A stretch of DNA of 10,704 nt from Alphaproteobacteria bacterium (GTDB lineage Bacteria; Pseudomonadota; Alphaproteobacteria; CAAHEQ01; UBA3637). The notes under the pieces are model-generated. The model was not told the origin of the DNA. It saw nothing but the letters and a program-made list of their open reading frames with translations, and did no database searches. Below, in pieces: positions 6,698 through 10,704 of the stretch. The stretch lies in assembly GCA_900772625.1 (NCBI GenBank), contig CAAHEQ010000103.1:1-10704 (forward strand), read 5' to 3'. The position numbers and the translations under genes are program-made. How positions within the stretch are numbered: position 1 is the stretch's first letter; every line of letters starts with the position of its first letter.

Positions 6698-6701
6698 GAA
6701 A
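6682..6701. promoter_or_regulatory. Palindromic operator candidate over the ppa -35 box
   Basis: TTTCTTTA (6682-6689) and TAAAGAAA (6694-6701) are perfect inverted arms separated by four bases (AATG). The two-fold symmetry and position over the -35 box fit a binding site for a dimeric regulator. The site also lies about 60 bases upstream of lemA, so it could influence both directions. A/T richness raises the odds of coincidence. Confidence 0.4.
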
Positions 6702-6762
6702 TTATTAACTTATTTATCACTATAGTTTTTTATGTTCATTTTAAATTCAAGGAGAAAGATTT

Positions 6763-7320
6763 ATGACATACTTTATTATTTTTGCACTTATCGCCGTTCT
6801 TGTTATAGTCAGCATGTATAACTCGCTTGTCAGAGCGCGCCAACAAGTCCGTGAAGCATGGAGCAACATTGACACGCAATTAAAGCGCCGTTATGATTTG
6901 ATTCCAAACTTGGTCGAAACAGTTAAAGGCTATGCTAAACACGAGCAAGACACGCTCCAAGCCGTCATTGCAGCACGCAACAGCGCGATGCAAGTACACG
7001 ACAATTCGCAAGCACGCAGCGAAAACGAAAACGCTCTGTCGGGCACGTTAAAGAGCATTTTTGCGTTAAGTGAAAGCTACCCAGATTTGAAAGCCAACCA
7101 ACAATTTATTGAATTGCAACAAGAGCTTTCTGACACAGAAGACAAGATCCAAGCGGCACGCAGTTTTTATAACTCGACTGTTTTATCGCTCAACACGAAA
7201 ACTGAAACGTTCCCAACCAATTTGATTGCGTCCAATTTTGGCTTTAAAAAAGAGCCGTTCTTTGAGCTTGACGAACAAGAGCGCAAAGAGGCAGTAAAAG
7301 CTCCTAAAGTTTCCTTTTAA
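6763..7320 (+). CDS. lemA: LemA family protein
   Basis: This is a 185-residue membrane-anchored protein. One N-terminal transmembrane segment (about 4-18) is followed by the LemA core, with the hallmark stretch LKRRYDLIPNLVETVKGYA at about 40-58 and a long predicted helical bundle including KAN..F at about 110-115. In the family the C-terminal helical domain lies outside the cytoplasmic membrane, and the biochemical role is unclear, though lemA is often next to M48 peptidase or TPM-domain genes. AGGAGA eight bases before the ATG supports the start. The next gene, an HtpX-like protease, starts 17 bases after its stop, the typical pairing. The gene is divergent from ppa across a 124-base regulatory interval. 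Confidence 0.95.
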   Translation: MTYFIIFALIAVLVIVSMYNSLVRARQQVREAWSNIDTQLKRRYDLIPNLVETVKGYAKHEQDTLQAVIAARNSAMQVHDNSQARSENENALSGTLKSIFALSESYPDLKANQQFIELQQELSDTEDKIQAARSFYNSTVLSLNTKTETFPTNLIASNFGFKKEPFFELDEQERKEAVKAPKVSF

Positions 7321-7337
7321 ATAAGGGGATAAAAGCA

Positions 7338-8339
7338 ATGGCACAAGCACATTACAGCGCGTACGATTATATCACACAAAACAATCGCAAAACGTGGTTG
7401 CTTGTGCTGTTGTTTCCAATCAGCTTTATGTTGATTGTCTCGCTTGCCTGTCTGGCCGCCGTGTTCTTAGTGGGCGATATGAATATGTTGATTGAAGGAA
7501 CACATTTTTTGCCGCAAAAGCTCCAACCTGTGAATGCAAGTAAGCTTTCGGCCGCCTTGGGCTTTGCGTGGAGCGTTGCCATTCCAACCCTGATTGCGGC
7601 TTTTGTCTGGTTGGCAATTTCGTACTTTTTCGGTGACAAAATGATGATGTCGCTGGCACGGGCGAAAGCCATCACAAAGCAAGACGCCCCAAAGCTTTAT
7701 CGCACCGTGCAAAATGTTGCAATGATGTCGGGACTGCCTTGTCCTCAAGTCTATATCATCGAGGACGATTCTTTAAATGCTTTTGCTTCGGGACACAACC
7801 CCAAAACGGCATCTATTGCAATCACGCGGGGGCTTTTAGAAAAGCTCACGCCGTTGGAATTGGAAGGCGTTATTGCGCACGAAATGGCACACATTTGCAA
7901 CCGCGACATTCGCTTAAATATGTTGATTATCACGGGACTGGGCGTGTTTGGTTTTATTGGCGAGTATATGTTCAGATCGGGTCTTTATTCTAACAGAAAC
8001 AAAAAGAGCAACAGCAAATCCTCGGGTCAAGCGGCTGTGCTTGTTTTATTCATTGCATTGGCTTTTGTGATTTTTAATTATTTGGTTGCGCCACTGATTC
8101 AAATGGCGGTCTCCAGAACGCGTGAGTATGCAGCAGACGCCACGGGCGCAAAAATCATTCATAATCCCAAAGCTTTGGCTGATGCTTTGGAAAAAATCAA
8201 CGGCAACTCAAATGTCGCATCGCTCAAAGGGCAAAAAATGATGGCGCTGGCCTGCATAGCCCCTCCGTTTGCGCTCAAAGGAATGATGTCAACGCACCCG
8301 CCGATTGAAGACAGAATTAAAAAATTGCGGGCGATGTAA
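7338..8339 (+). CDS. htpX: HtpX-like M48 family zinc metalloprotease
   Basis: This 333-residue integral membrane protease degrades misfolded or damaged membrane proteins in characterised relatives. The zinc motif HEMAH is at 181-185 with catalytic E182, and the third ligand is E263 in SRTREYAAD. Other family features are AFASGHNP at about 148-155 and the C-terminal STHPPIEDRI. Hydrophobic segments lie at about 20-45, 73-97, 195-212 and 232-257, giving the usual four-helix layout with a cytoplasmic active site. It follows lemA by 17 bases with AAGGGG upstream of the ATG. All catalytic residues are present. The assignment as M48B/HtpX-like is firm; equivalence to E. coli HtpX itself is not, since many bacteria have several M48 members. 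Confidence 0.93.
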   Translation: MAQAHYSAYDYITQNNRKTWLLVLLFPISFMLIVSLACLAAVFLVGDMNMLIEGTHFLPQKLQPVNASKLSAALGFAWSVAIPTLIAAFVWLAISYFFGDKMMMSLARAKAITKQDAPKLYRTVQNVAMMSGLPCPQVYIIEDDSLNAFASGHNPKTASIAITRGLLEKLTPLELEGVIAHEMAHICNRDIRLNMLIITGLGVFGFIGEYMFRSGLYSNRNKKSNSKSSGQAAVLVLFIALAFVIFNYLVAPLIQMAVSRTREYAADATGAKIIHNPKALADALEKINGNSNVASLKGQKMMALACIAPPFALKGMMSTHPPIEDRIKKLRAM

Positions 8340-8342
8340 GTG

Positions 8343-8645
8343 ATGACAAAGCTTTTTATTGACGACCTTAGAATGCCCTCAGCGCCTGATTGGGCGATGG
8401 TTCGTTCCTGTGACGAAGCTATTGCTTTTATCGCACAAAATGGTTGCCCTGACGAAATTTCTTTTGATTATTACTTAAGCTGCGGCCAAACAATTATGCC
8501 GTTTATCGATTGGCTGATTGCCGAAGATAAAAAAAGTGGCGGTAAGTTAATACCGCCAAACTTTAAATACGACTCTCATTCTTCCAGCGAGTCAGGATCA
8601 TTTTTAATTATGATGACGCTGGACAGCTATCTTGCGTGCCGTTAA
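8343..8645 (+). CDS. cREC-like receiver-fold protein with altered active-site motif
   Basis: This 100-residue protein fits the compact 'cyclic-phosphate processing receiver' (cREC) pattern as I remember it: LFIDDLRMP near the N-terminus, RSCDEAI, then an ISFD strand, a WLI helix and an HS motif near the end. The DD pair of LFIDD is kept. In relatives I recall the central motif as ISFDHDLG followed by DT, and the last as HSANPxG. Here they read ISFDYYLS...QT and HSSSESG, so the His-Asp pair, the Gly and the Asn-Pro are missing. The ORF is intact, so it may be a repurposed or non-catalytic version. It begins three bases after the htpX stop (GTG at 8340 is an alternative), with no clear ribosome binding site, so it probably depends on coupling. 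Its stop overlaps the opposing gene's stop. Confidence 0.7.
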   Translation: MTKLFIDDLRMPSAPDWAMVRSCDEAIAFIAQNGCPDEISFDYYLSCGQTIMPFIDWLIAEDKKSGGKLIPPNFKYDSHSSSESGSFLIMMTLDSYLACR

Positions 8646-9295
8646 CGTTGATTTTGCATATTTTTGAAAACCGCCATTTCTAATTCGTTTGAATAGAACG
8701 TTGCTACTTGCTCTGTCATTTCGACTTTTGGGTGACGGCAGACATTCAAAATATCAACACCCTTTTGTTGCAAGGTATTCAGTGCAAAGATTTTTTCTTT
8801 GTCCGTTGTATGGTCGGCCTCAATGCACTCTATAACAGCTTGCTTTGCAAAAGCATCTTTTGTATATGCGCCCGCGTCAATCAAAGCTTCAATCTTTTTA
8901 TAATCCGCATTGTATGCCGCATAGCACAAAGGCGTTGTTTTTATTGTTGCACTTGTCCCCGTTGAAGCCGTTTCATAAAAGCGATCAAAGCTTTTATTTG
9001 CATCAGCACCCATTTGTTTTAAAAAAGGCACAACCTCTGGCGCAGCAAACGTCATTGTTGCGACATTTGTAAAGTCCAAACGCGCCCCTTCATCGGCCAA
9101 CATTTTGACCATCATTTTTGTGTTGCGCGCGTTGAGCAGTGCGTAATTTAAAACGGACATTTTGCCAAAACGTTCGTCATCGCACAAAGCCGCGTCATTC
9201 ATCACATCTTTGTGACAAGTTTTCCAGTGGCGCAGTTTAGCTCTGACAGCAGCGACATGGCCGTTTTTAATTGCTAAATCTAAAGTTTCATTCAT
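8642..9295 (-). CDS. Ankyrin-like repeat protein, downstream paralogue
   Basis: This 217-residue soluble protein has no signal peptide. Helix-turn-helix units of ankyrin type are visible at about 5-21, 46-74, 79-99, 120-147 (TPLCYAAYN...ALIDAGAYTKD) and 151-182, with degenerate consensus. The start is the ATG at 9295, where AGGAGA sits seven bases upstream; a frame extending to 9409 lies inside the preceding gene and was rejected. It overlaps the upstream paralogue by eight bases, implying translational coupling. The two share layout and the unusual AGA-x-TKD-x-FA-x-x-AV signature, so they arose by duplication. Ankyrin proteins bind other proteins; in host-associated bacteria some act in the host cell, but no secretion signal is evident here. 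Its stop interlocks with that of the opposing cREC-like gene. Confidence 0.82.
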   Translation of the reverse strand: MNETLDLAIKNGHVAAVRAKLRHWKTCHKDVMNDAALCDDERFGKMSVLNYALLNARNTKMMVKMLADEGARLDFTNVATMTFAAPEVVPFLKQMGADANKSFDRFYETASTGTSATIKTTPLCYAAYNADYKKIEALIDAGAYTKDAFAKQAVIECIEADHTTDKEKIFALNTLQQKGVDILNVCRHPKVEMTEQVATFYSNELEMAVFKNMQNQR

Positions 9296-10064
9296 AAGTT
9301 TTCTCCTTTGTTTGTTGAATATTTGGCTGTTTTGAGCGCACAATGCGCGGGCAAGATAAAAGCTCGATAAGCCACTTGACAACCGCAGGATCGAGGTGCT
9401 CTTGTTCAAAAATTGCAGGCTTTGAGTGTCCTTTTTTCGTCCATAAGATATCGACGCCAGCCTCAGACAAAGCTTTTAAACACGCTATCTGATTGTCAAT
9501 GCTCGAACGCTCATCAACCGCCTTTAGCACCGCTTTGTGCGCAAACACATCTTTTGTGCTCGCTCCCGCAGCCAGCAAATGACGAACACGGAAAATATCT
9601 CCGTCTTGAGCCGCAGCAGCTAATGGCGTTATATATTCTATATATACTTTTCCTTTAAAAAGGCTTTTGCGCGCAAATGGAGTGTTTACATTTTCGCCAA
9701 GACTAACCAAAAGCGGAATATCCGTGCTGTCAGCCCATACTAGCGCAGGCTCGTTGTGAAAGTTCGTCCGCACAGTTTCTTTCATCATCATAGACAGCAT
9801 TTCTTTTTTGTTTTTATGGCAAAAAATCACCGCATATTGAAACGGTGTCAAGACTGTATCTGTGTTTTGGTTGCCAACCGCGAAGCGTTTAAAGTCATTT
9901 TTATAAATTCCCTTCAGCGTGCGAATCGTCTCTTGTGTAGCGGCGGTATCACCCGAATCGATTGCGTCCAGCAACTCTTTTTCAAGTTTTGCATTTTGAA
10001 TATAAGGTTCAAGAGCCGTTGAATTGCAAGGAAGATCTTTTTTCTTGTCCGTTTTTTCTAACAT
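9288..10064 (-). CDS. Ankyrin-like repeat protein, upstream paralogue
   Basis: This 258-residue soluble protein carries a charged N-terminal stretch (1-25) and ankyrin-like units at about 26-50, 72-98, 108-128, 145-172 (TPLAAAAQDGD...LLAAGASTKD) and 174-207 (ending EAGVDILW), then a basic C-terminal tail. It is clearly paralogous to the gene downstream: the TPL-to-VDIL segments line up over about 65 residues with only small length changes, while the ends differ. The repeats match the ankyrin consensus poorly outside the TPL unit. The ATG has only a weak GGAC upstream. A strong promoter stands about 30 bases ahead. The end of the frame runs eight bases into the next gene (ATGAATGA arrangement). 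Confidence 0.82.
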   Translation of the reverse strand: MLEKTDKKKDLPCNSTALEPYIQNAKLEKELLDAIDSGDTAATQETIRTLKGIYKNDFKRFAVGNQNTDTVLTPFQYAVIFCHKNKKEMLSMMMKETVRTNFHNEPALVWADSTDIPLLVSLGENVNTPFARKSLFKGKVYIEYITPLAAAAQDGDIFRVRHLLAAGASTKDVFAHKAVLKAVDERSSIDNQIACLKALSEAGVDILWTKKGHSKPAIFEQEHLDPAVVKWLIELLSCPRIVRSKQPNIQQTKEKTYE

Positions 10065-10095
10065 TGTCGTCCATCGTTTTGCTTATTATTTCATT

Positions 10096-10124
10096 ATAAT
10101 ACATAAATATTCTGTTTTTGTCAA
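10096..10124 (-). promoter_or_regulatory. Promoter of the ankyrin-like gene pair
   Basis: On the minus strand a perfect TTGACA (10119-10124), a 17-base spacer and TATTAT (10096-10101) form a near-consensus sigma-70 promoter. The expected start near 10089 gives a leader of about 25 bases before the ATG at 10064. Confidence 0.65.
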
Positions 10125-10165
10125 TCTTTTTCCCAAAAAAAACTCATAAAAAATGAAAAAAGTTG

Positions 10166-10194
10166 TTGACAATTATTTTAAAATGTGGCATAAG
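10166..10194 (+). promoter_or_regulatory. tRNA-Gly promoter
   Basis: A perfect TTGACA (10166-10171) with a 17-base spacer leads to CATAAG (10189-10194), which matches the -10 consensus at four of six bases. Initiation near 10201 would leave a short 5' leader ahead of the tRNA at 10214. Confidence 0.55.
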
Positions 10195-10213
10195 TATTGT
10201 CATCGCAGTTGAT

Positions 10214-10288
10214 GCGGGTGTAGCTCAGGGGTAGAGCGCGACCTTGCCAAGGTCGATGTCGAGGGTTCAAATCCCTTCGCCCGCTCCA
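10214..10288 (+). tRNA. tRNA-Gly (anticodon GCC), CCA encoded
   Basis: The 75-base gene folds as a full cloverleaf. The acceptor stem GCGGGTG pairs with CGCCCGC (one G·U), a D arm GCTC...GAGC follows, and the anticodon stem CGACC/GGTCG encloses TTGCCAA with anticodon GCC at 10246-10248. The T arm GAGGG/CCCTT-type stem carries the invariant GGTTCAAATCC. Discriminator T precedes a templated CCA (10286-10288). It reads glycine codons GGC and GGU. It has its own promoter and is followed by an intrinsic terminator, so it is a single-gene transcription unit. Confidence 0.97.
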
Positions 10289-10324
10289 TTTAAAACAGCT
10301 TGTTTTTCAAGCGCTTATAAAGAG

Positions 10325-10358
10325 GATTCCACAAAAGATGTTGGAATCTTTTCTTTTT
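10325..10358 (+). terminator. Rho-independent terminator of tRNA-Gly
   Basis: GATTCC (10325-10330) pairs with GGAATC (10343-10348), extended by A-T and G·U pairs at the base and an A-T pair inside, followed by TTTTCTTTTT (10349-10358). It lies 36 bases past the tRNA and is strong enough to end its transcript. Confidence 0.75.
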
Positions 10359-10424
10359 GAAAAATCGTTAGAAATCAACAACTTATAAAATCAAGATGTA
10401 TCCAAAAATGATTTTACATCACTC

Positions 10425-10704
10425 TCACCAAAAAGTGTGATGCATTGTGTGATGCTTGGGGTCTAAAGTCTGCTCCACATTTGTGGTTGCAAAATAATGT
10501 TTTTTCTGCCCACCTTCAATAAATTGACAGTTTCCGCCGAGTGCGGGACACAATGTCTGCATTCAAAATTCCGTACAAATTCACTTCACTACCAACGTTC
10601 AAGGTGATTGTGCCCCCCCACTGAGCTGCATTTGAAGTTCCAGTATAAGCATTTTCCAATAAATTTTGTATCTCATCCAGTATTTCTAATGCTCTATTTT
10701 TTGT
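10425..10704 (-). pseudogene. 3' end of an unrecognised gene, apparently frameshifted
   Basis: Reading leftward from the window edge, an open frame runs 62 codons (TKNRALEILDEIQ... NVGSEVNLYGILNADIV) and then stops at 10516-10518 after a composition change (SRTRRKLSIY). In the frame one base further on, starting near the same spot, a plausible protein tail continues (ALGGNCQFIEGGQKKHYF...) to a TGA at 10425-10427. Removing one base near 10541-10556 would join them as NADIV-PALGG. This suggests an inactivating single-base insertion, a sequencing error or, less likely, programmed frameshifting. I do not recognise the protein. A run of seven G occurs in the first part. The 5' end lies outside the window. 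Confidence 0.5.
10435..10455 (-). repeat. Short direct repeat, 9 bp with 12-base period
   Basis: GTGTGATGC occurs at 10435-10443 and again at 10447-10455. In the restored frame of the minus-strand fragment it encodes two copies of His-His-Thr separated by Met, near the end of the protein. It is probably a small in-frame duplication. Confidence 0.6.

Noticed and set aside
6721..6726. TATAGT as a lemA -10 box
   Set aside because: No -35 match is found at 16 to 18 bases upstream, so it is too weak to annotate.
8584..8622. Nested hairpin CCAGCG/CGCTGG with ATCAT/ATGAT inside the cREC-like gene
   Set aside because: It has unequal internal loops and no T run in either direction, and lies in coding sequence; probably chance.
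9296..9409. 38-residue extension of the downstream ankyrin-like protein
   Set aside because: It lies wholly within the preceding coding sequence, has no ribosome binding site and lacks repeat character; AGGAGA supports the ATG at 9295.
10298..10312. GCTTG/CAAGC hairpin just after the tRNA
   Set aside because: It is not followed by T's; the stronger terminator lies at 10325-10358.
1..10704. CRISPR array, insertion sequence, replication origin or riboswitch
   Set aside because: No spaced repeat series, transposase or terminal inverted repeats, DnaA-box cluster or recognisable riboswitch core was seen on either strand.

Overview
The window looks like the chromosome of a low-GC, probably host-associated alphaproteobacterium. 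The pointers are a class IIA HAD protein that resembles a subfamily I know mainly from alphaproteobacteria, a LemA/M48 peptidase pair, an inorganic pyrophosphatase of the 'PWHDV' type and two ankyrin-like proteins. The assignment is an inference from protein families; no rRNA is present.

Layout. Positions 1-355 hold no convincing gene but are packed with inverted repeats, including two terminator-like hairpins. A small two-helix membrane protein (356-664, minus) follows lysS (724-2211, minus). A divergent promoter region (2212-2326) separates lysS from a plus-strand operon: two polytopic membrane proteins of unknown function (2327-3460, 3470-4186) and, overlapping by four bases, a TrmA/RlmC/RlmD-type RNA uridine methyltransferase (4183-5208). 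Converging on it is a minus-strand pair, ppa (6078-6638) and a HAD-IIA protein (5230-6090), whose reading frames overlap. ppa has a near-consensus promoter with a 20-bp palindrome lying across its -35 box.

On the other side of that promoter, lemA (6763-7320), an HtpX-like M48 metalloprotease (7338-8339) and a small receiver-like protein of the cREC type (8343-8645) form a tight plus-strand cluster. The cREC-like protein appears to have lost much of its family's conserved acidic/histidine motif. Its stop codon interlocks with that of a minus-strand pair of paralogous ankyrin-like genes (8642-9295 and 9288-10064), themselves overlapping by eight bases. A divergent promoter pair follows, then tRNA-Gly(GCC) at 10214-10288 with its own promoter and terminator. 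The right edge carries the 3' end of an unrecognised minus-strand gene that appears frameshifted.

How the genes may work together: lysS, ppa, the RNA methyltransferase and tRNA-Gly are housekeeping translation and phosphate-metabolism functions. LemA/HtpX is a membrane-associated stress or quality-control pair. The ankyrin-like pair, the cREC-like protein and the frameshifted fragment are the accessory part. The most unusual arrangement is lemA-htpX-cREC facing the coupled ankyrin-like pair through overlapping stop codons. Whether these form a functional system cannot be told from this sequence.
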